From the NCBI RefSeq assembly GCF_017163935.1, contig NZ_JABVZR010000002.1, positions 1 to 64,000 of the forward strand: DNA of 64,000 nucleotides. The letters are read 5' to 3'. This document shows positions 7,535 to 16,380 of this stretch, in pieces. Under the pieces are notes generated by a model. The model was not told the DNA's origin and did no database searches. It saw nothing but the letters and a program-made list of their open reading frames with translations. How positions within the stretch are numbered: the first letter of the stretch is position 1; every line of letters starts with the position of its first letter. Source of the stretch: Novosphingobium terrae (GTDB lineage: Bacteria; Pseudomonadota; Alphaproteobacteria; Sphingomonadales; Sphingomonadaceae). Both the position numbers and the translations under genes were made by a program.

Positions 7535-9886
7535 TCAGAATTGGGCACTGAGCTTGATGCCCGCATAGCGATCCGCATCGCGCGAGACGATCTGTACGAT
7601 CTCATGCACGCCATAAGAGCCGAAATTGTCGGCCATGCCGCTGGCATAATGCTGGTTGAGCAGATTGTTGACGAAAAGGCTGGCCTTGTAATGGCCACGC
7701 TCGAAACCGATCGCCGCGTTGAAGATGCCATAGGCTTTCTGCCACATCAGCGGATTGCCCAGCAGATCGAAGTTGATTGCGCTCTGGTGCTGATAGTTCA
7801 GGGTCAGCGTGGCCTTGCTGTCGGCATCGAGGTGATGATCGATGGTGGTGCCCAGATTGAACTTGAACTTGGGGCTGTTGGGCAGATCGGCGCCCGAACG
7901 ATCCTGCACGCTGTTGATACAGCCCTGCGCCGCCGTCTGGCCCGAATAGCAGGTCGCCGCGGTGAAGGAGACGATCTTGGCATCGGTGTAGGCCGCCGAG
8001 GCATCGAAATGCAGCCAATCGGTCGGGCGGGCCTGCGCCTCGACCTCGACGCCCTTGGTGCGCAGCTTGCCGACATTGTTGAGCTTCTGCTGGATCGCGC
8101 CATTGAGATACTGCGAGGACTGGGCCTGGAAGTTGTTGTAATCGGTCCAGAAGCCCGCGACGTTGAGCTGCACCTTATTGTCAAGGAAGCGGCTCTTCAG
8201 GCCGATTTCATAGGCGGTGGAATGCTCGGCCTTGACCGGGCCGTCGGTGCCGTTGACGCGCGCCGGGGTGAAGCCCGAGGAGATGTCATAGGCATAGCCC
8301 TTATAGCCGGTGGCCACGCTGGCATAGGTCGAGACGCGCGGCGCCAGTTCCTGGCTGACCGAGACCTTCCAAGTGGCAACGGTGTCCGTATGGCGACCGT
8401 CGCAGCCGGTGGCGCCGATGCCGCAATTGGCGTTGATCACCGTCTGGGTGGTGTTGGCCGAGGGCAGCATGTTGATGAAATCGCCATGCACGCGCTCATT
8501 GTTGACGCGGGCCGCAGCGCTGATGGTGGTCTTGGTGGGCAGCTTGTAATCGACACCCGCGAAGGCGGCCAGGCTGCGCGTGCCCGAATAGCCATACCAA
8601 TTGGCCAGGATCAACGCCGGACCGCGCGTGAAGGAGCGGTTGCTGGCCGAATTGGCATAGAAAGCACCCAGCACATAGGAGAGCGGGCCCGCCGTCTTGG
8701 AGGTCAGGCGCACTTCCTGCGTGATCGAGGTCGAGTGATAGGGGCCCGAATTGTTCACGCCCTTGCTCGGCCCGATGGGGTTGGTGACGGCGGTGGCGCC
8801 ATTGTTCACCGCCAGATCGGTGCCATCCACGTCAGCCGAGAAATTGTACTTCCAGTCCTGATAGGAGGTGATCGACATCAGATTGGCAAAGCCCAGATCG
8901 TAATTGAGCTTGCCGCTGAGCGACCACTGCTTGCTGTCCGTGAAGGAGTCATTGTCCTGACGGACCACGCGGTTGGCGGCGCCCGGCGTGATGCCCGTAA
9001 AGGCCGAAGCGATCGACTGGCCGTTGTAATAGGGCCCGGGCTGGCGACCGGCCGCACCGACCGTCGTCAGATCCACATAACGCACCGTGCCCGCCGTGCC
9101 GTTGGAATGCGAGCCGGAATAGCCACCGGCCAGATGCACCGTCAGCCTGCCGCCGATGTTGTACTTCACCTTGGCGCGGATGCCCCAGGATTCGTTGTCG
9201 TTCAACATCTTGCCATCGGTGATGTTGAGCACATTGCCGCGCCAGTTGTTGTAATAGCCGGTGATGCGGAAGCCCGAGCCGTTGTCGTCCAGCTTGTCGG
9301 AAATGCTGGCCTCGCCCTTGTAGCCGCCATCGGTGGTGCCGGTGACCGAGCCGCTGCCTTCCAGATGGTTGGCCACATCGCGCGTTACGATGTTGATCGC
9401 GCCGGCCGAGGCATTCTTGCCGAACAGCGTGCCCTGAGGGCCGCGCAGCACCTCGATGCGCTCCACATCGGAGAGATTGTCGAAGGCCTGGGCCTGCTGC
9501 ACCACCGGCACATCGTCGATGATCACCGCCACGCTGGGCTCGACGCCGATCGAGAGCGCATAGGTGCCGATGCCGCGCAGGATGATGGAGTTGTTGGGGG
9601 CCGCCGTGCTTTCGGTCAGCGTCAGCGAGGCGGCGGCGCGGGTCAGATCGCTGAAGGCTCCGATGCGCTTGCTGGCGATGGTCTCGCTGGTCATCGCGGT
9701 GACGGCGACAGGAACGTTCTGCAGATTGGTGGCGCGCTTGGTTGCCGTCACCACAATATCGGACAGACCAACTGTGGGGGCAGGCTGTGACGCGGTCTCG
9801 GCGGGCGCGGCGCCCTGATCCTGCGCCATGACCGGCGACGACATGAGGCAGGCGGCGGCGCCAGCCAGCAAGGTCCATTTGTGCAT
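7535..9886 (-). CDS. TonB-dependent outer-membrane receptor (saccharide uptake context)
   Basis: This 783-residue receptor has a signal peptide (MHKWTLLAGAAACLMSSPVMAQ), a TonB-box-like segment SDIVVTATKR, a plug domain (about 50-165, with VERIEVLRGPQGTLFGKNA) and a 22-strand-type barrel ending in an aromatic terminal residue (SAQF). GGGAGGA precedes the ATG at 9886. It lies between the uronate genes and the RclR-like regulator. It shares an ATTGGTCAA upstream motif with manD, which supports a role importing uronate-containing oligosaccharides across the outer membrane. The ligand is inferred; receptors of this type also take up siderophores and aromatics. Confidence 0.92.
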   Translation of the reverse strand: MHKWTLLAGAAACLMSSPVMAQDQGAAPAETASQPAPTVGLSDIVVTATKRATNLQNVPVAVTAMTSETIASKRIGAFSDLTRAAASLTLTESTAAPNNSIILRGIGTYALSIGVEPSVAVIIDDVPVVQQAQAFDNLSDVERIEVLRGPQGTLFGKNASAGAINIVTRDVANHLEGSGSVTGTTDGGYKGEASISDKLDDNGSGFRITGYYNNWRGNVLNITDGKMLNDNESWGIRAKVKYNIGGRLTVHLAGGYSGSHSNGTAGTVRYVDLTTVGAAGRQPGPYYNGQSIASAFTGITPGAANRVVRQDNDSFTDSKQWSLSGKLNYDLGFANLMSITSYQDWKYNFSADVDGTDLAVNNGATAVTNPIGPSKGVNNSGPYHSTSITQEVRLTSKTAGPLSYVLGAFYANSASNRSFTRGPALILANWYGYSGTRSLAAFAGVDYKLPTKTTISAAARVNNERVHGDFINMLPSANTTQTVINANCGIGATGCDGRHTDTVATWKVSVSQELAPRVSTYASVATGYKGYAYDISSGFTPARVNGTDGPVKAEHSTAYEIGLKSRFLDNKVQLNVAGFWTDYNNFQAQSSQYLNGAIQQKLNNVGKLRTKGVEVEAQARPTDWLHFDASAAYTDAKIVSFTAATCYSGQTAAQGCINSVQDRSGADLPNSPKFKFNLGTTIDHHLDADSKATLTLNYQHQSAINFDLLGNPLMWQKAYGIFNAAIGFERGHYKASLFVNNLLNQHYASGMADNFGSYGVHEIVQIVSRDADRYAGIKLSAQF

Positions 9887-10219
9887 ACGTATCCTCCCGC
9901 TTATCGCTATGAGGACAGGTCTAATCTGTGGTCAGGAATTGGTCAATCCACTTATGCGCGATCCATGCTTTTTGGACTGACTGTGCTTTGTGCAACACGC
10001 CTGAGGAACAAAAACACGCAATAGCAGCATCATAGGCGATGCCGCTGCGCGGAGATCAGCGATAAATCATACAATATTGGTATGACCATGATTGTAAAAT
10101 CGACAGTACGCGCCTGATCCGCTCAACATTCCTGGCCAGGCAGCGCAAGCGTAACCGGTCAGCCTGTTGGCGGCCATCCGTGATCGGACAAACAACCATG
10201 CCAGAGGTTGGCGTCGCGG
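9887..10219. promoter_or_regulatory. 333-base promoter region of the TonB receptor
   Basis: No gene is visible here. The notable element is at 9929-9946: TGGTCA at 9929 and again at 9940, one helical turn apart. The second lies in ATTGGTCAA (9938-9946), identical to a 9-mer upstream of manD. An AT-rich stretch near 10070-10110 could hold a promoter, but I could not define boxes. Confidence 0.45.
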
Positions 10220-11146
10220 CTATTTAACGCCCTGCTCTGCCCGGCGGAGCGCACCGGGACGGATCTCGAAGCGGCGCAGAAAGGCGCGACTCAATGCCGC
10301 TTCGGACTGATAGCCCGCATCGGCGGCAATCTGCGCGAGCGGTTCCGATGTCTTGGCGATCTTGTGATGTGCCATGCCCAACCGCAATTCGGCCAGAAAA
10401 CCGAAAGGCGGCAGCCCCGTGATCCGCCGAAAGGCACGCACCAGCGAGGGGCGAGACACGGCTGCAATGGCAGCCAACTCATCCAGATCCCATGGCCGAG
10501 CCGGCGCCTCCAGCATGGCTGCAGCGGCACGGCCCGTCTCGCGCGCGGCGAGCAACGCCAGCAATCCTTGAACCGGCGCCTGCGTTTCAAAGCAGCGCCG
10601 CAGCAGCATCACAAACATCGCACGGGCCAGATCGCGCGTGATGGCGGCGGCCCCTGCCCGGTCCTGCTCCAGCTCATCGGCGATCATCCCGATCAAGCCG
10701 CGACAGCCATCGATACCGCCAAGCGTCAGCAGAACCGTGCGCGGCAATGTCTGCAGCACCAGATTTTCGCTGCTGCTTTCCAGATGAAACCGGCCACAGA
10801 CCAGCTCGGTCTCGATATCCGTGCCTGCGGTCTGCTTGACGCGGATATAGTCGCGGCTGGTGTAGCTGATCGGGCGAAAGGCCTCCCGGTCATCGCCGCC
10901 AAAAACCACATGAGCATCGCCCTGAGGCAGCAGCAGCACATCGCCTTCCTTCAGCGCCACCGGCATCTGACCATGGCGCTCCACCATGCAACGCCCCTTC
11001 AGCACGATATGGAACGCGGCCCAGCCACGTTCCTCAGGGTCATGCCGCGCGCACCAGTCACCGCCGAAGCGGCAATAGTCCTGAAGCTCCGGGCGGACCC
11101 GCAGCATGGGGGCAAGGCTGGTCAGGGCATCGCGCGCGTCCGTCAT
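10220..11146 (-). CDS. AraC-family regulator resembling RclR (reactive-chlorine sensor)
   Basis: This 308-residue protein has an N-terminal cupin_6 domain (about 1-180) and a C-terminal double AraC helix-turn-helix (about 200-300, SEAALSRAFLRRFEIRPG). C25 in DYCRFGGDW and C117 in LVCGRF align with Cys21 and Cys89 of E. coli RclR, as I remember that sequence; those cysteines sense HOCl. I chose ATG 11146 because AGGA lies eight bases upstream; another ATG at 11155 has no such site. It is divergent from an AhpD-like gene and a DUF417 gene, the partners expected for an Rcl-type oxidative response. Chlorine sensing is inferred, not shown. Confidence 0.82.
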   Translation of the reverse strand: MTDARDALTSLAPMLRVRPELQDYCRFGGDWCARHDPEERGWAAFHIVLKGRCMVERHGQMPVALKEGDVLLLPQGDAHVVFGGDDREAFRPISYTSRDYIRVKQTAGTDIETELVCGRFHLESSSENLVLQTLPRTVLLTLGGIDGCRGLIGMIADELEQDRAGAAAITRDLARAMFVMLLRRCFETQAPVQGLLALLAARETGRAAAAMLEAPARPWDLDELAAIAAVSRPSLVRAFRRITGLPPFGFLAELRLGMAHHKIAKTSEPLAQIAADAGYQSEAALSRAFLRRFEIRPGALRRAEQGVK

Positions 11147-11254
11147 GCAAGCCATCCTGTGATTTGATCCTGGCGGTCATAAAGCTGCGCCGCGCGGGCA
11201 TCAACAGGCAGGGCGATCCACACCATTATCCAGTCATCGAAAAGGAGAAGTACC

Positions 11255-11599
11255 ATGATGATGGATTGGAACACATATCGCTCTCAGGTTTCTGCCGGTG
11301 TCGGCGCGTTTGGCAAGCTCAGCCCGGATACGGTCAAGGGCTATGTGCAGATCAGCCAGGCCAATGCCGCGACCGGAACGCTGGACACCAAGACGCGCGA
11401 ACTGATCGCTCTGGCCGTGGCCATCAGCCTGCGCTGTGATGGCTGTATCACCGTCCACACCGCCGCCGCCCGCAAGGCCGGTGCCACCAAATCCGAGATC
11501 GCCGAGGCGCTGGGCGTGGCTGTTGCCGTCAATGCCGGTGCCGCTCTGGTCTATTCAACCCGCACGATGGACGCCTTCGACGCGCTCGATCAGGCCTGA
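11255..11599 (+). CDS. Carboxymuconolactone decarboxylase/AhpD-like protein
   Basis: This 114-residue single-domain protein carries the AhpD redox signature CDGCITVH (two cysteines and a histidine), as in thiol peroxidase-linked disulfide reductases. AAGGAG precedes the ATG. Although Pfam names the family after carboxymuconolactone decarboxylase, the CxxC-H motif points to alkyl-hydroperoxide or thiol redox chemistry. It is followed after 12 bases by the DUF417 gene and faces the RclR-like regulator, so a role in oxidant or electrophile stress is likely. Confidence 0.85.
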   Translation: MMMDWNTYRSQVSAGVGAFGKLSPDTVKGYVQISQANAATGTLDTKTRELIALAVAISLRCDGCITVHTAAARKAGATKSEIAEALGVAVAVNAGAALVYSTRTMDAFDALDQA

Positions 11600-11611
11600 G
11601 GGGAATGAGCC

Positions 11612-12199
11612 ATGAAAAAGCTCTACAACGCCGCCCTGCGCCTTGCCGCCTCCCAGCAGTCGGACCAATTGGGGATCGCCTTGATGAAGGTGGCCATTGC
11701 GGTGATCTTCCTGTGGATCGGCTGGCTGAAATTCCAGCCCTATGAGGCCGACAGCATCACCGTCTTTGTCGCCAACAGCCCCTTTATGCGCTTCTTCTAT
11801 GCCCATCCGGCGGAGTATGCGGCGCATCTCACCAAAGAGGGCGTGCTGGTGCCCGCCCAGCGGGTGTGGCAGATCGCCAACAACACCTATGCCTTTTCCA
11901 ATGGGCTTGGCTCACTGGAAATTCTGATCGGCACGCTGACGCTCTCGGGGCTGTTTTCGAAGCGACTGGGCATGATCGGGGCCGTGCTGGCCTTCCTGAC
12001 GCCCTTTGTGACGCTGTCTTTCCTCGTCACCACGCCGGAGGCCTGGGTGCCCGCGCTGGGCGATGCCCAGCATGGTTTCCCCTATCTTTCGGGCGCCGGG
12101 CGGCTGGTCATCAAGGACACGGCCATTCTGGCCGGAGGATGGCTGATCATCGTCGACACCGCGCGGCGGATGCTGGCCGGGCAAAAGCACGAAGCATGA
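11612..12199 (+). CDS. DUF417 membrane protein, RclC/YkgB-like
   Basis: This 195-residue protein has about four membrane helices and resembles E. coli YkgB/RclC in length (about 197) and features (IFLWIGWLKFQPYEAD near residues 31-46, a TYAFSNGLGSLEI segment and YLSGAGRLVIKD near the end). RclC is part of the reactive-chlorine resistance regulon; its biochemistry is not settled. It is co-transcribed with the AhpD-like gene and faces an RclR-like activator. A more generic DoxX-superfamily role in redox homeostasis is the alternative. Confidence 0.8.
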   Translation: MKKLYNAALRLAASQQSDQLGIALMKVAIAVIFLWIGWLKFQPYEADSITVFVANSPFMRFFYAHPAEYAAHLTKEGVLVPAQRVWQIANNTYAFSNGLGSLEILIGTLTLSGLFSKRLGMIGAVLAFLTPFVTLSFLVTTPEAWVPALGDAQHGFPYLSGAGRLVIKDTAILAGGWLIIVDTARRMLAGQKHEA

Positions 12200-12206
12200 G
12201 GCTCAA

Positions 12207-12230
12207 GCCGGTGGCCCCACGGTCACCGGC
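12207..12230. terminator. Hairpin between convergent genes
   Basis: GCCGGTG and CACCGGC form a perfect 7-base stem with a 10-base loop in the 42-base gap between the DUF417 gene and the converging GH106 gene. There is no clear T run. Confidence 0.45.
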
Positions 12231-12241
12231 AGCCTTGCCGT

Positions 12242-14872
12242 TCAATCAGACAGCAGGGTGATCGGGCCGCTCAGGCCGGAGGGCTGGGGCAGGATGCGAT
12301 CCTGATCCTGGTCCTGAAATCTCTCTCCATAACGCAAGGTCAGCAGGCGGCGATCCGCTGGGGCATGCCCAGCCAAAGCATTCACCGCGCCGTTCATCAC
12401 CATGATGTCGATCTCATTGCGCCCCTTATGCAGGGCCCGGGTGATATCGAGGCGATAGGGCGGTGCCCAGAGCGTGCCGACCTCCTCTCCATTGATCCGG
12501 ACAATCGCCGCTTCACGCACAGGGGCAGCGATCTCTGCCTGAGGGCGGGCGGGCATTCCTTGCGGTTGATCCAGTGATTGGGGGCTCCCCAGATCCAGCA
12601 TGAAGGCATGGCCTTCCGGTAAGCTTTGCAGGGTGAAGCTGCGCCGGTAATGCGCGGCGCCTGAAAGATGGATATCCTCGGGATTGTCAGTCCATGGCGC
12701 GATCCGGGGCAAGATTTCCTGACGCACGGGCAGCGCCAATGTCCAGTTGGCGGAAAGGTCCAGGATGGGCCTGACCTCCCGCTGCCGGACGACAGGCGCT
12801 GTGAAGGCTTTGCCCAGCATCAGAACCCGCGATTCATAAGGCTCCAGCCGCAAGGCGACCGGGCCGGGCGAGACGCCCTGCCGTTCCCCGGTCATCGGGT
12901 TCCACAAGGCTCCACCCTCGCCGTCCTCAGCGAAATGAACAGAGGTTTCAAGTGAATGAGGGCCAGTGTTGACAAGGAAGTAGAGGTATCCGCCATCAAC
13001 CTTGCGCCGCACCACACCCAGAGCAGGTTCAGGCCGGGGCAAGCTGATGTCCGGCGTGGCGAGGTCGCGCAAAGCATTGCCCAATTGAACATCCGGCACC
13101 ACGCGCATGGCTTTACCCAAATCCTGCCCCACCTTCCGCACGAGAGCCGTGGCGCCGGCCTGATCGAGCAATCCCCCTCCCACGGAGGGCAGATGGTCGA
13201 GGGCGATCACCTTGCCGCCCGCCCGGGTCCAGTGCTGAATGGCCTGAAAAGCCTCGGGATCGATGCGTTTCATCGGCGGTAGGATCAGCACCTGCGCCTT
13301 CAGCCTGCCTTTGCGGATGGCGGTGGCGTCGATAAAGTCGAAGCCGAAACCGGCATCCAGCACCGCGCCGACCAGACTGCCCGGCACATGCACCTTCATC
13401 GCCTTATCCGCCGAGGCATAATCGGGCGACATGGCGGCAAAGACATCCTCGGTGGGCAGATAGATGGCCACCTTGTTATTGACTTCGCCCGCGCGCAGCA
13501 GAGCGCTGACACGGGTGAGATAGGCCGTCACCGCAGGCATCGCCGGATACCACGGATTATGATCGTTGAGCGAGGAGGCGGCATAGAAGGCCCAGCCCGG
13601 CTCAGGCAAACCCGGCGGCGTATAGGGCCAGCCATGGCCGACCAACTGGTTGATCCCTTGCAGGAAATGCCGGTCGGCCTCGATCTTCATATCGAGCGGG
13701 GTGGCGGCCCATGTCGGCGAGTGAAGCCATGTCCAGACTTCCGATGACACCACCGGGCGGCCATAGAGATGGGCCGCCGATGTCGCCCAGCGGGTGGAGG
13801 TGAAGCTGCGCCAATCGGCCCCCTCGCCCTCTGGCAAGGTCACCAGTGCATTGGAGGAGAGCGTCGGCGGCGGGAAGCCATAGACCTGCGCCCGAAAGCG
13901 GGTGTTGTGGTTTTGGGCCCAGGCGGTGATCGGGGACAGATAGCGCTCATCCACCAGTTCGGAGAGGGTTCGGGCCCAATCGTATCGCACCGCTTCGCTT
14001 TCGGGGCCTTGATGGATCAGCGCCGGAATATGGTCGAGCAGATCATAGCCGCGCCTCTGGCGGAACTGCTGAGGCAGATCGCCCGTCCAGTTCGAGCCAT
14101 AGGCCTCCAGACTGTCCGAGAACATGGCATAGGGCGGCTGATCCTTGGGGAAGGCCTGAAGCAGCCGGCCCCCCACCACCGCCAGATGGTGCTGCACCGC
14201 CGAGGCATCGACATGGTCGATCACAAAGCCTTCCGCCCCCACGGCGGCGCGCTTGACCTGCTGGCCGGTGCGACTGGCGATGGCGAAGGTGATCTGGCGC
14301 AAGGAGCTGTTGCCGGGCAGACTGGCGCAGCCATCGGTTAACCCAATCCTTTGGCCATCGGCGTAAGCGGCCAGCAGCTGCTCACCAGCCTGCGGTGCAG
14401 GCGCGCAGGCTGAAGTCTGGTTCCGCGGAAGATCAACCGACACCATCCGGATCATGGAGGCCGCCTGTGTCACCGGCACATGCGGCCCGCCGAAGGGCCA
14501 GCCCGAGCCGATCGTCACATCGATCCGCATGCCTTCCCGCCGCGCGGTCTCCCCCGCATGCGCAAGGCGGGCGATAAAGGCATCGGAGAGATAGGGTAGA
14601 TTGTTAAGGCCATGCGCCGGATCGTCAGGAGACAAAGGGTAGGTGGGCTGCACCTCAAAACCGCCGAAGCCGCCTGCTTTCATGGCGGCGATCTCGCGGT
14701 CGATCTCCTTGTCCTCCACCGCGGGGCCGAACCACCACCAGCGCACCATCGGGCGCGCCTCTGCGGGGGGATGGAGGAAGGTGGTCCACAGATCGGGGGC
14801 CTCGCCATGGGCCGTGCTGGCCGTGGCCAAAGCGGCAAGGCCGATTGCCAGCGATGCTGTCTTGCGGGGCAT
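12242..14872 (-). CDS. Glycoside hydrolase, GH106 (alpha-L-rhamnosidase) type
   Basis: This 876-residue secreted protein has a signal peptide (SLAIGLAALATASTAHGEA) followed by RPMVRWWWFGPAVEDKEI, the opening seen in GH106-type enzymes. A barrel region (about 60-600), a beta region and a C-terminal galactose-binding-like domain (about 700-850) follow. The ATG overlaps the stop of the upstream GH28 gene by one base (TGATG), implying translational coupling. Rhamnosidase plus GH28 fits breakdown of rhamnogalacturonan or pectin, whose galacturonate would feed the uronate genes. Family assignment is good; substrate is inferred. Confidence 0.8.
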   Translation of the reverse strand: MPRKTASLAIGLAALATASTAHGEAPDLWTTFLHPPAEARPMVRWWWFGPAVEDKEIDREIAAMKAGGFGGFEVQPTYPLSPDDPAHGLNNLPYLSDAFIARLAHAGETARREGMRIDVTIGSGWPFGGPHVPVTQAASMIRMVSVDLPRNQTSACAPAPQAGEQLLAAYADGQRIGLTDGCASLPGNSSLRQITFAIASRTGQQVKRAAVGAEGFVIDHVDASAVQHHLAVVGGRLLQAFPKDQPPYAMFSDSLEAYGSNWTGDLPQQFRQRRGYDLLDHIPALIHQGPESEAVRYDWARTLSELVDERYLSPITAWAQNHNTRFRAQVYGFPPPTLSSNALVTLPEGEGADWRSFTSTRWATSAAHLYGRPVVSSEVWTWLHSPTWAATPLDMKIEADRHFLQGINQLVGHGWPYTPPGLPEPGWAFYAASSLNDHNPWYPAMPAVTAYLTRVSALLRAGEVNNKVAIYLPTEDVFAAMSPDYASADKAMKVHVPGSLVGAVLDAGFGFDFIDATAIRKGRLKAQVLILPPMKRIDPEAFQAIQHWTRAGGKVIALDHLPSVGGGLLDQAGATALVRKVGQDLGKAMRVVPDVQLGNALRDLATPDISLPRPEPALGVVRRKVDGGYLYFLVNTGPHSLETSVHFAEDGEGGALWNPMTGERQGVSPGPVALRLEPYESRVLMLGKAFTAPVVRQREVRPILDLSANWTLALPVRQEILPRIAPWTDNPEDIHLSGAAHYRRSFTLQSLPEGHAFMLDLGSPQSLDQPQGMPARPQAEIAAPVREAAIVRINGEEVGTLWAPPYRLDITRALHKGRNEIDIMVMNGAVNALAGHAPADRRLLTLRYGERFQDQDQDRILPQPSGLSGPITLLSD

Positions 14873-16221
14873 CAGATCGCCGCCTTGAGCGGAGCGGTGA
14901 TGGTTCGCCCGTTCACCACGACATCGCTGAACGCCACATCCGTGCGGGAGACGGGCAGATTATCGCCCTTGTGCAGCTGGATATCGACATGTTCGATCCT
15001 GACGCCCGTAACGGTAACGCTGGGATCGGGTCGCACCTCGCCCCATGCGCCGAAGGTGCCTGTTATGCCGCTCAGCAGCACATTGCGGACTTGCGAATGC
15101 GGCGGCGGGCTGCCTTTCAGATCGAGATATTGTGTCCAGGGGCGGATCAGGATGATGCGTCCACCCTCATTGGCCAGACGAATGTTGCGCAAGGCGATGT
15201 TCTCGTAAAGCTGGGGCGTATCGGCGCGCAGCTTGAGCATCAGCACATTGATGGCGCCGCTCACCACGCAATCCTCGATCAGCACGTTGCGGACCACCGT
15301 CGCCTCGCTGCCGCAGGAGAAGGTCTGATGGCCGCGCTTGAAGGTGCAGCGGCGGATCTGGATGTGCTCCACCGGGGGGCTGCCGGTGTCTTCCAGCGCA
15401 TGGGGGCCTTTCGAGCCCTTGGCCGCGATGCAATCATCGGTGACGGAAAAGAAGCAGCCCTCCACCAGCACATCCTGACAACTGTCCAGATCGATGCCGT
15501 CCGTGCTGGGGGCCCATGCGTAATCGTCCGGAACGAGGAAGCGGGCGCCCCGCACCGTGACATTGCGGCAGGCATAGAGATGCAGGTTCCAGAACTGCGA
15601 GTCCTTGAAGGTGACGCCTTCGATCAGCACATCCCTGGAGTTCTGGATCAGGGCCAATCGCGCGCGGTCTATGCCGATATTGGGGAAATTGCCGGGGTCT
15701 TTTGCCTGTTTGCGCAGGGCCCAGAACTGTTCCCAGATCGCCATGCCGGAGCCGTCGAGCACACCCTCACCCGTGATGCGCAGCCCATGGCAATGGTCGG
15801 CGTTGATCAGGGCGGGGGTGAAATGCTCCTCAAAATGGCCTTCGATGCGGGTGCGCTGGTGCGGGAAATTGGCCATATCGGTGGTACATTTGAGGGTGCT
15901 GCCGCGCTCCAGATGCAGATGGACCCCGGATTTCAGGAAAAGGGCGCCGCTCAGGAACGTGCCCTGCGGGATGATCAGCGTACCGCCGCCCGCCTGAGCC
16001 AGATGGTCGATGGCGGTCTGGATCGCCTTCGTGTTGAGCGTCGTGCCATCCGGCCTGGCGCCAAAATCAAGGATCGATGCAGAGCGCTGTTCGGGGCCCG
16101 CCGCTGCCAGCGCTCGATTGGCCGGCCACAGGGCAAGTGAGGCCAGCGTAAAGCTCCGGCGTGACAGCAAAGCTTGCGGCGCGCCTGCTGTCGGCCGGCC
16201 CATGGTCTTGCGCATCGGCAT
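14872..16221 (-). CDS. Glycoside hydrolase family 28 (polygalacturonase-like), Tat-exported
   Basis: This 449-residue right-handed beta-helix enzyme keeps the GH28 signatures in order: STDGIDLDS (usually NTD), TDDCIAAKG with the catalytic aspartates, GHQTFSCGSE (usually GHG) and LKLRAD (the RxK region). The twin-arginine signal SRRSFTLASLAL suggests export through Tat. A GGAG site seven bases before ATG 16221 sets the start. It leads the GH28-GH106 pair. The deviations in the first and third motifs make exo-action on substituted (rhamno)galacturonan more likely than plain endopolygalacturonase; that is inference. Confidence 0.85.
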   Translation of the reverse strand: MPMRKTMGRPTAGAPQALLSRRSFTLASLALWPANRALAAAGPEQRSASILDFGARPDGTTLNTKAIQTAIDHLAQAGGGTLIIPQGTFLSGALFLKSGVHLHLERGSTLKCTTDMANFPHQRTRIEGHFEEHFTPALINADHCHGLRITGEGVLDGSGMAIWEQFWALRKQAKDPGNFPNIGIDRARLALIQNSRDVLIEGVTFKDSQFWNLHLYACRNVTVRGARFLVPDDYAWAPSTDGIDLDSCQDVLVEGCFFSVTDDCIAAKGSKGPHALEDTGSPPVEHIQIRRCTFKRGHQTFSCGSEATVVRNVLIEDCVVSGAINVLMLKLRADTPQLYENIALRNIRLANEGGRIILIRPWTQYLDLKGSPPPHSQVRNVLLSGITGTFGAWGEVRPDPSVTVTGVRIEHVDIQLHKGDNLPVSRTDVAFSDVVVNGRTITAPLKAAI

Positions 16222-16296
16222 CTTCGCTCTCCACTCTTTTGGTTCCGGAAAGCTTATTCATTTTTTGTGACGATGCCACACAATATGATACTCGAT

Positions 16297-16307
16297 CTCA
16301 AATTGAG
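16297..16307. promoter_or_regulatory. Palindrome upstream of the GH28-GH106 operon
   Basis: CTCAAATTGAG is a perfect 11-base palindrome in the 159-base gap upstream of GH28, in the position of an operator. GATGCCA occurs on both sides (16272 and 16315). Confidence 0.35.
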
Positions 16308-16380
16308 GGAATGGGATGCCATCTCTCCGGTTAGCCTGCCGGAAAGCCCTTCGCAGAACATCCGTTTCCTGAATGTCACC

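Noticed and set aside
7541..9790. A 749-codon open frame on the plus strand opposite the TonB receptor
   Set aside because: It is antisense to a receptor with a signal peptide, plug and barrel, has a biased Gly/Arg/His/Ala composition and matches no fold. It is a GC-driven shadow frame.
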